From NCBI RefSeq assembly GCF_963675165.1, contig NC_087388.1, forward strand, positions 4,841,047 to 4,905,046: a stretch of DNA of 64,000 nt, given 5' to 3'. The translations under genes and the position numbers were made by a program. The notes under the pieces were generated by a model. That model was not told where the DNA came from, searched no databases, and saw only the letters and a program-made list of their open reading frames with translations. Positions within the stretch are counted from its first letter, which is position 1, and the number at the start of each line of letters is the position of its first letter. Positions 36,930-47,636 of this stretch are shown piece by piece. The DNA comes from Halichondria panicea (taxonomy: Eukaryota > Porifera > Demospongiae > Suberitida > Halichondriidae).

Positions 36930-39075
36930 AGCTGTTAGTCTTATACCAGACGTAAAGCGGAATGGTCTTTAACAGCATGTGTGGCCCTAAATAGCGCAGA
37001 TTAGCAGGCCGATTTGTCTCTTATAATTTTCTAGCTTTGTTCACTTGATGTCAGGAACGGAAGTTATTTAACCACACCCCTCAAATTCTTCACATAATAA
37101 TTACAACATTCATGGAGTAGCGGATGATGCCTATAGAGCTGTACTGTACGTGACAGCTCTAGAAGGCTTTCAGCTCTACTTTACTAAGTATAGACTAGAT
37201 CTACTATGAGTACATTGGTACCAGGACTCCAGTGAGCAAGCTATAGAAACAGGTGCAGGTGGTCGACAAAAACAGATCACCCATTGTTACCAAAATAAGT
37301 AATAAGTCATTCAATTGAAATTGTTATTGCAAATAATTATTAAACATGATAGGTAACCATTCAGGGCAATTGAATAATGTTCAATAGCATCCCATTATTG
37401 TTTCAAGCATTCGAAAGCAGTATTGCCATGTCAGTAGTTATGCCTCGAGGTGTAGCCGCAGGAGGGATACGGTAAAAGCTGACTGTACATGTGTGTACGT
37501 GTCTGTAACTGCTCAACGGTTGCAATGCAACGAAAACTAACGGCTTCTATAGGCTTCTAGCCACATTCTCTTGGATTTTGATTCGTGGATTAGCAAACTA
37601 AAGCTTCTTTCTCGAGTTATGGCTAGTTTGACTCACATTGAAGGTTGTTGCAGTCTCTTTAGAATCTTTCATAGCATCATCTGTCCGCACAAACTTTCTA
37701 TTCAGCATATGAGTTAGCCTTGCACTAAAAAGCGCTAGCTTTTTTTTAGCTGCAATACTCAGAAAATATCTGTTAAAACAGCTAGCTAGCTAGCAGTAGC
37801 CATTGTGAAATTGATCTCTTAATTATTCCTGTGGATGTAATGCGCATGTGCGCTCATTCCCCATGGTGAGAAAATAATATCCGATCCAGATCCTCCTGGC
37901 AGAATCATCTTTGTCTTGAGGGCCCGGTAAGCCACAAAACACTACCATATAACAATATAGATAACAATATGCATGTACACAGGTCTTTTCTTCTTAGATA
38001 TTATATACACTGAACTACAGATCCTGGAAGAATCAATTTTCTTCTTTCTTGAGGTCCTGGTAAGCCACATAACACAATAAATAACAACAATAGATGCATG
38101 TAAATAAGTCTTTTCTTCTCAGTGACTTTATATAGATAAGCTAACTTTAATATAAAATTCATTACAGAAACTAATATAACACTCTAATACTTTTGAGCGA
38201 AAGCAAAAACATGGTGAGAGGCATTAGCACAACGCCAGCTTGAATACTAGTTTGGTCAGCAGTACTTCACTTCAACATCTAGTCGAACACGTCTCCAAGA
38301 TACACGCGTACACGCAAAGTGGGCTGTCCAGCACAGTATACACATTCATGTATATGAGTTGATACTTCCCATCATTTGCTGTTTCCATTGAACCCAGCAA
38401 CATTCACTTGGATCTAGAAAACAAAGGCAACAAATTGCAGCTCTAAAGCAAGTATTCTTAACAGAGAAGTGGAGAGAACAAAATGTAGATACTCTGAGAC
38501 AGGATAAGGCACTAAGACATGCAAGTATTAATAATGTCGTCACATTTCTGCATTCTTTGATACATTTTGTAGGCTAAGGAAAAATTACTGGAATAAAACG
38601 CTCCATCTAGTCTCATCCACAAAGCAGATTTGTTTCACTACACGTTTTAATTAAATATATGAATGTACATACGTACTTTCTAAATAGGATGTCAAACAGG
38701 GAGAAAAGAGGAGAAAAAGAGGTGCAACGAATGCTCTGAATGTAAAAGAAGATAGTGGACATGCAAAGACAGTCATGCTGTTGGGGGCATAATATGTTAT
38801 AGTTGTGACACATGCACGAGTGCCACATGGGATATATTGGCTCAGTAGTGACTCAGAGGAGGTTGGACACGCGTCATAATGTTTTACGGAGGAAATGTGT
38901 GTGCATGGAGAGATATACGGAGACTTGCAGAGAACAGTAGCTATTCAGCCAAGTCAAAAGCCTGCAAGCGATTTTAGCACTCCATACTAGTAGTAAATGA
39001 TGCTAAAATACCCAGTGAAACTAGAAACTGAGTAGCATAGTCATACTAGAAGCAATGAGCCAGAAACTTAGATTA
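36930..39075. other. Upstream region of the receptor gene, repeats only
   Basis: No gene is seen. The receptor promoter should lie in the first few hundred bases. A dispersed repeat at about 37440-38240 shares the words cggcttctataggcttctagcca, agcttc-ttctcgagttatg and atgcgcatg with R1 and with 11740-12070; it contains a short internal duplication (the cttgaggtcctggtaagccaca motif near 37915 and 38045). 38340-39075 is unassigned; open frames there are short and antisense to nothing recognisable. Confidence 0.5.
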
Positions 39076-39509
39076 CAGTAGACTCTCGCTATTCCGGCTC
39101 CCTGAAGTACGGCCACCTCGATATACCGGCCATTTGGCTTGGCACGGAATGCTAGCTATAAATTATGTTTACTGCACAAAACTCACCCTGAAGTACGGCC
39201 ACTCGCTATTCCGGTTACCGGCCAGTGCTGGCTGTCCCAAACAAGGTTTTCAATGTAATTTTATACGTATATTACGGCCAGATATGACGTTTTGGGTGTG
39301 GTTTAGCAAATAAAATTGGATTACACTTAAATTAAGAACAAAATGATTCATTATCCTACATTATCCTTGAGACAAGAATCGCAAAAGTAGTCATTAGATT
39401 CGAGGTAAGGTCGTTTTTAAGCCGCGGCTATTTCCTGAGCTACAGCCACCTCGCTATTCCGGCCAAGCTGCATGGTCCCAAGGGTGACCGGATTAACGAG
39501 AGTCTACTG
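39076..39509. mobile_element. Pogo/Tigger-like MITE, 434 bp
   Basis: cagtagactctcgctattcc at the left, and ggattaacgagagtctactg at the right; TA on both sides (39074-39075 and 39510-39511). The word ctattccgg recurs inside. The TIR style and TA duplication fit pogo/Tigger elements (family knowledge). No transposase. Confidence 0.85.
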
Positions 39510-39589
39510 TAATCACAAACATCAAGTTGTTGCTGCACTTACCTTTGTTTTTTACTCCTGTCTTGATGTAGCAGGTATAGCAATCATAG

Positions 39590-40345
39590 GATAACACCAT
39601 AGAACAAGTCAATTCTTATCGTGATTTAGGGATAACAGTTACGCAAGATCTCTCATGGTCTCAACAGCATAGTAAAATATGTGGAAAGGCTTACATGTCA
39701 CTCAATCTTATTAGAAGAATCATTCCAACAAACTATTCAACTAATTTAAAGAAACAATTATATCTGTCTCTTGTCAGAACTCACTTAACATATTGCTCGC
39801 AGTTGTGGAGACCTAAATTAATAAAGGATATCAAGTCACTAGAAAAAGTGCAACGCAGAGCCACCAAATATATCCTTAATGATTATGTATCAGACTACAA
39901 AGCAAGACTCTGCAAATAAAGTTATTGCCCCTCATGCGATGGTTTGAACTGCAAGATATCATGTTTATTGTGAAATGTATGCAGCAGCAGTCGGATGATA
40001 TAAGAGAACTAGTATCTTTCACTTCATCCAAAACCAGGGCAGGCTGCTCAGGCCATTCCCTTCAAATTAAATTTGCTAGAAATAACTATTCAAGACACTT
40101 CTACTTCATTAGAATTGTAAAAGTATGGAATAAATTGCCGTCGAATTTAATAAATCTAGATTCATCTCTAGGAACAATCAAGAAAAAGACTTCGGACTTT
40201 TTAGTGTCAGATTTTCTAGAAAACTTTGACAGAAATAACTTATGTTCCTTTCATATGGTTTGCCCATGCTCTAAATGTCATTTAGAAAATGCTTGTCACA
40301 AATGGTGCAATCTGATTGGTTACTTGGAGGTCCTTTATTTCTCAT
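39590..40345 (+). pseudogene. LINE (non-LTR retrotransposon) reverse transcriptase, 3' fragment
   Basis: Carboxy-terminal part of a non-LTR reverse transcriptase: YRDLGITVTQDLSWSQQH, then KLYLS-type LVRTHLTYCSQLWRP and LEKVQRRATKYIL. A frameshift or stop at 39917-39919 separates it from the continuation (LPLMRWFELQDIMF, then WNKLPSNLINL), which runs to the final stop. Everything upstream of 39590, including the catalytic FADD-type region and the endonuclease, is absent, typical of 5' truncation. A dead copy. Confidence 0.9.
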
Positions 40346-40792
40346 AGAGACCTCTCAGTCATTCAGAGGTCTTCTATGGAGGTCCATTATAATTATGTTC
40401 ACTACATGCATTTAACATTTTCTACACAATCATACATGGAATGCTTAGCAACATCTATTTTATACATGCACAAGTACACCGAAGTCATAGTAACCATGAT
40501 GCAGTGCATCATTAAAAACTAATTTTTAAAAGTCTTTGTGTTCTGCAGTGCCGCTTTGTAGCTTTTATCTCCTACCAATAGCTAGTGCTCTAGTGCAGAG
40601 CTAACTACTAAGTAGAATAGCAACTTTCTATTAACCGTTTTTGCTATGCAAGAGACGGAAACTGCCTTCAATGTGAGTTTTTTTTATGTAGACTAGCCAG
40701 AGCAAAGCTTTAATGTTGCTTGAGGTTTGTAGAAACAGAGTCTTCTTTGTGTTAATAATAGCTTAGCTTGCTTAGCACTATTCTAAATCAGT

Positions 40793-40928
40793 TATAGGCC
40801 TCGTCCAACGGTCACTATGGAGTTTTGAGACCCTTAGGCCCTTAGTAGCACCCTCGCTACGCTCGAGATACTACAGCCTCGGGCCTTCAGTTCTCAAAAC
40901 CCCATAGAGACCTTGGACTCAGCCTATA
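40793..40928. repeat. Hairpin repeat, 136 bp
   Basis: tataggcctcgtccaacggt at the left, aggtctcta-style complement ending ccttggactcagcctata at the right, with gttttgaga/tctcaaaac inside. The loop contains ctcgctacgctcgag, similar in plan to the hairpins at 8588 and 49787. Confidence 0.65.
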
Positions 40929-41177
40929 ACCTATATTTATAGGCTCCTCTGTTAACTATTCTTATCACTCTATAGATTATATACTATACATCAGCTGCTC
41001 CAATGTTGGAGTAAGTCTGTCAGCTATTTCCTCTCACCCAATCTTTTCACTTAATTTCTTTTGTGCATAGCTGTAAAGTTCACATAATAATAATAATAAT
41101 AATAGTGTTAAACTACTACGACTCATTAACTAACAGGAGATATAATACAAGAGAGATAGACAAGCAAGAATGGGTAA

Positions 41178-41451
41178 GGCCACTCCAAGTGATACTCTGG
41201 TTTCTGGTCCACCGCCCACATCAGATTTTATTCTTGGATTTCTATCTCATTATTGGATTTCTATCCCATTATTTCTACTACGCATGCGCCTAATGGTCCA
41301 TGTGATACAAAATAGTGTGATAATGATATTCATTTGCAAAATAATGAATTCATAAGATGAAATTGATAATGACATAATGAGAAAAGCCGCCCGCCCGCAT
41401 GCGATTAGAAAAACTTCAGGACCAGAAACCAGAGTGTCACTTGGAGTGGCC
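41178..41451. mobile_element. PIF/Harbinger-like MITE, 274 bp
   Basis: ggccactccaagtgatactc and the complement ending cacttggagtggcc. TAA on both sides (41175-41177, 41452-41454), the 3-bp target expected of PIF/Harbinger (family knowledge). Internal repeats of ggatttctatc-cattat are present. Confidence 0.85.
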
Positions 41452-41485
41452 TAAAATGCTGACTCAACAGGATCGAAAAGGATCG

Positions 41486-42500
41486 GTGTCATAGGAATGA
41501 AGGACTCCCCTAAATAATGACTCCCGCGGTGTCATAAAATGTTGGGCCCCCCATGTTTAGGCCCCCCACTGTGAGATTAGGCCCCCCCCTCTTCTGCCAT
41601 CCTTTTCTGCACGATAGAACGAAGTCAAAGAGATATAATAATATGGTAAGGTTAGCTCTATTAGTTGACAAAGCATCAAAGAGACTGCATGCATGCAAAG
41701 ACTCTGTATCAAGTAGCAAAAATGTTTGCATTATTATTCTATCATGGAATTCAAAGTGAAGGAAGATTCACCTTTCAAGTTACTCATGCTTTACCTATAA
41801 GAGTTAAATGCTTTGATGCAGCTCTGCAATGTTGGATCTGCCTGTAAGACAATCAATGTTGTTGCATAGCTATCGCCATAATTATTTGCAACTTCGTGCT
41901 TACTTTCTCAACCAAATTTCAGGACAAAAAAGTATAAAGCACACAATTTCAGTGCAAAGACAACAATTCATATCTTCCTCCATGTTTTCCTATACATACA
42001 AGATGTAAATTGTTGTGGGGATGCTCCAATAGCATCACTGGCTCAGCTCTCAAGTAATGTGGAATCATAGATAGAAGTCAAGAGAGAAACTGTTGTATCA
42101 TGGTGGAATCACAATAGCAGTTTTCTTTCGGGACAAGGGTAATCTTGGACAGTCCTGACCAATTCAGGACAGTTGGCACCTATGTGCTTCGTGCTGCATG
42201 AGGCCTGATTCATAGAATGACATGGTGCAGTATAGTGGCTGTGAGACCAGCTGTACATGCATGAAATGTGTGTGTGTGAGGAGAGCTGCATTCAGTAACT
42301 GGCACTGCATAGACTGTGAAGACCATAGAAGACTGCATGTATTGGTGTATTTTGAGAATGCACTGTCACATAATGTTACCGCTGTTGCGCTGTTAATGGT
42401 GGGCCTAAAATGTTAAAATTCTAGGCCCAGGGGGGCCCAATCCCATGGGGGGGCCTAAAATTTTATGACACCGGTCACTCCTACCTTCATTCCTCTGACA
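41486..42500. repeat. Long inverted repeat with G/C-run termini, about 1 kb
   Basis: The left end reads aggaatgaaggactcccc, then ggtgtcataaaatgttgggc and C-runs. The right end carries the complement (gcccaatcccatggg, attttatgacacc, ccttcattcct). The interior encodes nothing recognisable; several short open frames are random. Probably a non-autonomous DNA element with subterminal C-rich repeats. Confidence 0.65.
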
Positions 42501-42753
42501 TTGCGTTTAAGCGTATTCATGAGATTATTGATGACTGTACGGGTACATAGCGCTTTTTTCACCTCTTTTCACCGTTTTTTTATGGCTATGTACCAATAGC
42601 ACCTATAATATAGCTAAGATTGTCTAACTAAGTAGTGTCCTGGATCACATATAGCCTCAAGCATGGAAATGAAGTCTAAAATCAGCAGCAGGATTGTTAT
42701 ACTGACAGTAAGACAATCAGTTGTCTCCTCAACCATTCCCAGCCTGTGCTTTA

Positions 42754-42794
42754 CTCGAGGCTGTCTTCCTACGTTGAAGTAGACAGCCTCGAGT
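42754..42794. repeat. Short perfect hairpin
   Basis: actcgaggctgtct and agacagcctcgagt are separated by 13 bases. It resembles the TAGCCTCGA hairpins but the termini differ and no target duplication was found. Confidence 0.6.
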
Positions 42795-44047
42795 AATGCC
42801 GGGGCAACACGGATGGTTATTCGAGGTCGATTTTGTTGCCAATCCCTCTTTGCTCTATCTATGATTCTAGTAATACGGTATCTCATGCATTTACAGGTAC
42901 ATTCATACATTAATTAAAGCGTGTAGTGAAACAAAATTAATGTGTTGTGTGCAAATATCTATTGTTACAAACAGTACAAGCGATCCTCTTCATTCCACAG
43001 TCACATAAGCTAACCATCACAAACTTATTAAGTATCTATTGTTACAAATGGTACAAGCGATCCTCTTCATTCCACTGGATAATTCAATTACATAAGCCAA
43101 CCATCACAAAAATAGTAAAATACTCACTTGCCCATTGCCCACTGTACACAGGATGGAGCTCTCGTTCTCATACTGAGCTGTCAGACTAACTCTATTCACA
43201 ACACAAGAGTACTCAAAGCCATGCACCCGTCTAATAGAAGGGAAACTATATAACAATCAGGTACAGAGGTCCTGGGCCACCCTCACTGGTTGAGTGTACC
43301 CACCAGATGGGGGCGTGTCCAATAGAGAGGGCACTGGCTGATTGTAGAATGAGCTGTCAGCATCCAGGGTCGATGTATTACTGACATCGTACTGTGAAAA
43401 AACAATGCCATTAACACTAACGACTCAATGACTCAACCATGCATGCACTTACTCCTAGTATCATTGAATCATCAGTTGCCACAAACACAAAGGAAAACTG
43501 CTCCACCTTCACAGCTACTGAAGCCATAAAGATTAGGCTGTCTCCAAAATTGATACGAACTGGTGCTATTAGGTCAATACCACCATTTGGGGCGAGAAGG
43601 CCGACTGGACTGGGTGTGTCACATTTGTCCACAGGTATCTGGAAAATGAAGTGCATGTGCGTGTGAATTGCTATGAAGTATAAAAATGCATGGTATACAA
43701 ACCTGAGACTGAGGCAGAGTATCGCAGCTTTCTGAGAAGACTGTTTTCTATGCTAAACCAATATCTTCTCCAACAGTGCATGACACAATACAGGAGTCAT
43801 ATTTAGCGTCCATAGCTTTATTGACAGCAGTGATGTCGACCATATGGCAAGCCGTGTGGTTCAAAAATAGAAAGCACAAAACGTACTGTTATTATGCCTA
43901 TAAACGTACGTGTTTTGGCTATAAACGTACGTGTTTTCTATAAACATACGTGTTTTCTATAAACGTACGTGTTTCATTATAAACGTACGTGTTTCATTAT
44001 AAACGTACGTGTTTCATTTTAGCTTTTTGTGCAATTCTCTCTGTCAC

Positions 44048-44082
44048 TAGCCTCGATTCCAGGCGGCCTTGAAGTGAGGCTA
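44048..44082. mobile_element. Ultra-short (35 bp) hairpin insertion with 9-bp target duplication
   Basis: Begins TAGCCTCGATTCCAGGC and ends AGTGAGGCTA. ctctgtcac is present immediately before (44039-44047) and after (44083-44091). Same ends as 24089-25177 and 7338-7391. Confidence 0.85.
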
Positions 44083-44115
44083 CTCTGTCACTTGCTATGT
44101 GTTTCAGATATAACC

Positions 44116-44153
44116 TAGCCTCGAGACCACTAATCGGCCTGGATTCGAGGCTA
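44116..44153. mobile_element. Ultra-short (38 bp) hairpin insertion with 9-bp target duplication
   Basis: Begins TAGCCTCGAGACCA and ends CTGGATTCGAGGCTA. gatataacc lies on both sides (44107-44115, 44154-44162). It lies only 33 bp from the 35-bp insertion, inside the same palindromic element. Confidence 0.85.
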
Positions 44154-44349
44154 GATATAACCGGACACGTACGTTTATAATGAAACACGTACGTACGTTT
44201 ATAGAAAACACGTACGTTTATAGAAAACACATACGTTTATAGCCAAAACACGTATATACGTTTATAGGCATAATAACAGTACGTTTTGTGCTTTCTATTT
44301 TTGAACCACACGGCTTGCCATACGACCACACAAATAGAATTAGTACTAT

Positions 44350-44953
44350 CAGGAGCACATTACAGAAGGAGCGTCTTACCTCGGGATCCACATCTCGTGG
44401 AAGTTTGCAAAGCATGACCTTATATGCAAAACCACTAAGTGGGTCTGCGGGCGAGTGCTAATTGAGCTGACGGTGCACTTTTACCAAGCATAGGTCAATA
44501 AAAGTGAAAAGTTACAGCTAGCTAGCTAGCTATAGACCTGGAAGTAAACTCTCTCTTCTAAGAACCCCAGTAAGACTCCCTACTGCAAAAACAAAACGCC
44601 TAGTATGTGTTAGTCTAAGTCTAGCAAACTTTCTCTGTACAAAGTGACTGGATATGCTCCTATTTACAGAACTTTCTGTACCTCACCAATGACAGTCTCT
44701 TCTATGATGTTACCAACATCCATCAAAGATCTAGCTATTCATTTTTAGCTCTTTCTGGCTCAACCTAGCTCTCCTGCTGCTGCACTACATACAAAATCCT
44801 TTTATAATGATATTCACAGGCTGACCGCGGTCTGTAATTTATACACAGTACTTACACACACTCTTATAAGGCAATGCGGCGTTTACGAAAGCACACGAGA
44901 TGCGATTTCCGAACCCATGCACAGTTAGACGCTCCTTCTGTAATGTGCTCCTG
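44350..44953. mobile_element. Non-autonomous DNA transposon family B, 604 bp
   Basis: Same termini as 13584-14179, in the opposite orientation. gtactat on both sides (44343-44349, 44954-44960) is a 7-bp target duplication in non-simple sequence; excision restores the receptor exon alignment. No transposase frame. Confidence 0.9.
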
Positions 44954-45744
44954 GTACTATCGAAGCAAAGATTTATCATAGCAGTGGGTCCAGATATCCC
45001 ACTAAAGTCCTCCACTAGTGACACTGCACACACAATAGTCTGTCCATTGATTGGCTGAAGGCCACAATCGAACGCCAGTTTATACAAAGCCACATGTACT
45101 TGGGCCGCCACAATCAGGCATGTTGCAAACACGTAATAGTCTTATAGCTCGTGCACTAAACAGGTTGATAGTCGACGACAACATAATAGGCAAATCCACC
45201 ACTTACAAAACCACCATATGCATAGAAGCTTCGTCCAAAGAAATCATTAACCTCAACAACCAGTTCATTGCGTGTGCCTGATGGATTGTTGTCGGAAGAT
45301 CTATTAAACCCCTCTCCGAATTGTTGCAGTACCATTCTCTGTCCTTCATCATCGTCAGTTAATGCTCCAGTGTAGAAAGTGTCTCCTGATGTAATGATAG
45401 CTGCTCCAAATTCAAGATCTCCCACTATAGCATTACTGACACTCCTGATAGGACCATGCAGCACTGAGGTTGCTTGCATTGTACACAGAGCAAGAGAGAT
45501 CCACTAAACACACCACCAATATCCCAGTAGAGCTCAGGGACAGCCCTTCCTATTCTCTTAGATCAACTCTCTCCTCTTGTATTAGCTGAGCATTCAGTCT
45601 ATACAGGTAGTTGTCTGCAGCAAGGAATGTTCTCCCAGTGGAGTCCACTTGCAGTCCTGGGAGAGTTTCAGCATAATCATAGGAGAAATATTGAGAAAGA
45701 GCTGCTCTTTGCAGCAGAAACAAAAATAAGAGTGACAATAACAT

Positions 45745-46291
45745 AGCTCTACCTCTTAGTCTATTCTAGCATGCATTGCGATTGGCCTAAATAGCTGTGT
45801 TCCCAGGCCAAGTTTTCCCTTTTATTACGGTTAGGCACCTGTTGTGCCACAAATCCGAAAATCCGAAATGCCTGGAAATGAAGAGCATTATGGGTGTGGC
45901 CATGTGGGTGTGTCTGGAATTCGTGCGTATGCGTGCGTGTTGGTGTAGTAACATCACATTCACCACCTACACAGCCAAAAATCCACAGGTCCGTTTCAGG
46001 CCGCAGAAGACGCTACAGTAAGGTACATTGTATAACAGACTAGATAACGCATTCGTATAATAATTATGTACTTGTACTCTTTATACACTACAGCTGGACC
46101 TTTTAGTTTTATTGGTCATAAGGCCACACAAACTTAATGACTTGTTTCTCAGGCCCTCCCGCTTCAATTTTTGACCCCTCATGGGCTACATGGGTCCTTT
46201 TATTTACTTTAATATGGCCATGTTTAATTACCATCTCTTCACATGGTGCCTTTCCTTTTTCTACTTTGTATGTACTTTTCTTGACATGTAA
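45745..46291. other. Spacer, possible decayed exon
   Basis: No supported gene. A 47-codon open frame from 45877 ends near a possible donor at 46019 and could be an early exon of the pseudogene at 46292, but neither splice site nor homology settles it. Confidence 0.3.
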
Positions 46292-47111
46292 GGAGGAGTG
46301 GCCAAGTTGTGGCCGGAAGTTTTTGCCCTACCAAGAAAAAAATACTCCTCCCATCTTCGATTTTTAATAGAATATGCCTGGGGTATGTGGCCTAAACATA
46401 AAATTATTTTCCCCACACTTAGAATTGGAGATGATCTAGCCCATCTACTCACCTCTCAAGAAGTGCGGCAGTATGCCTTCAATATTCACCCTCACACACT
46501 CAACTCTTCCAAGGAGATCTACCAGCATGGCACTCTGAGGAAGGTACAGTGTATATACAGTACTATTGCTCAATGCACATTACTTTCATTACAGGAACAG
46601 TCTAAGGCAGTACCATTGAAAGAAGTGACGTTCAGTTTACCAAAAGGGAAACAACACTTGGAGAACTAAGAATGGCTGGCTATGTCTTCTTCATAGGTGT
46701 AAACAGAGACACCCCGATGCTTATATACAAATCAGTTTACCTAGACGGAAAGTTGGGAAGCTTGGGAGAAAGTGTGGCCTACAGAAGAGAAAATGATGAC
46801 AAGGTAAAACACAACTAACCATTGCATTGTCATCAGTCTCCTCATTGCAGATTGCATATGGACTACTATCAACCCTTTTGAAGTTTCCTGACGACACGCA
46901 GGTAGCGGTGGTGCTGCCCTACAAGAAAGTGGGACGAATGAGCGAGCAAAATTGTGAGCTGGTGGAGACAACCAATCACTTAATAAAGATTCACCCTAAT
47001 TGCCTAATCAAGACCGTGTCAATTGTACATGACTGTAACAAGAATTGCACCATCACTACCACAGCTTCAGTCACAAAAGAAAGGGAAGAGATAAACACTG
47101 ACAAGTACTAG
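46292..47111 (+). pseudogene. Unrecognised protein, three exon-like segments with a frameshift
   Basis: Segments 46292-46543, 46595-46803 and 46851-47111 are bounded by GT-AG introns. The first reads WPEVFALPRKKYSS through GDDLAHLLTSQE. The second opens in phase (EQSKAVPLKEVTF), but its natural continuation (QFTKRETTLGELRMAGYVFF) is in a different frame, so a one-base shift lies near 46628-46640. The third continues in phase (IAYGLLSTLLKFPDD) and ends with a His-Asp-Cys-x3-Cys motif before the stop. I do not recognise the family. The shift suggests a pseudogene, and the protein-like composition after it argues against a chance frame. Confidence 0.55.
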
Positions 47112-47285
47112 CTTCTCAGTACAACACGATTACGAACACAACCAGTACTGCATTAACAAATACTGCATGAGTTCTATTTAGTTTTTACTATTTAGTTTTT
47201 ATATCTATTGTCATTACCTCTTCAAAGATCTCAAGTGTGCCAATTATTTTCTCAATTCAGTAGCTGCATGATAGGTAACACAACA

Positions 47286-47393
47286 GCCTGTAAAGCGCCT
47301 GTTAGATATAGAACGGCCTGTAAAGCACCTGATAGAACGGCCTGTAAAGCACCTGATAGAATGGCCTGTGAAGTACCTGTTAGAACGGCCTGT
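47286..47393. repeat. Minisatellite, 24-bp unit, about four copies
   Basis: The unit is close to cggcctgtaaagcacctgat plus agaa; the first copy has a 3-base insertion and the last ones carry substitutions (gtgaagtacctgtt). Just downstream of the pseudogene at 46292. Confidence 0.8.
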
Positions 47394-47636
47394 TTAGTAG
47401 TGTCTACCCAACGGTCCCGTATCAGGAAGTTCACAACGTCCTGTAACGGACATGTAACGGACCTGACACGCCCCGTGGATTTTTGGCTGTGTAACCACAG
47501 CAATTAATTGTGGCATAATTTTAAACACTCAGACTCCAGTTGACTTGCTCTACATTGTATTGCTGCCAGTCTTAACCCCCTAAGCAGTACCACTGAGTCT
47601 TGAAGAGCTGCATGTCAGCCTGGTTTCCCATTACAA

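Larger units (their letters stand above)
43843..44322. mobile_element. Palindromic DNA element, 480 bp, TATGGCAAGCC termini
   Basis: tatggcaagccgtgtggttc and its exact complement form the ends; arms of about 160-190 bp are nearly perfect and contain several tandem copies of ataaacgtacgtgttt. cgacca flanks both sides (43837-43842, 44323-44328), a 6-bp target duplication. Removing the element restores the alignment to the parental receptor exon. Its loop region hosts the two hairpin insertions at 44048 and 44116. Confidence 0.9.
43128..45744 (-). pseudogene. Partial, broken copy of the Met-like receptor ectodomain
   Basis: Read high to low: signal peptide and start of Sema ([18 protein letters not shown], then [12 protein letters not shown]) from 45744, the rest of exon 1 to about 43703, a copy of exon 2 (43638-43453), a truncated exon 3, then a direct fusion to pieces of exons 6 and 7 (to 43128); exons 4 and 5 are missing. 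Frameshifts and small deletions occur (for example after VDLRE near 45550). Two DNA transposons (43843-44322 and 44350-44953) interrupt the exon 1 copy; both have target duplications. No transmembrane or kinase part follows. The signal-peptide frame is still open, but a functional product is unlikely. Confidence 0.9.

Noticed and set aside
43970-44240. Repeats with regular spacing resembling a CRISPR array
   Set aside because: The acgtacgt units are immediately adjacent subterminal repeats of a palindromic transposon, without unique spacers; the sequence is eukaryotic.
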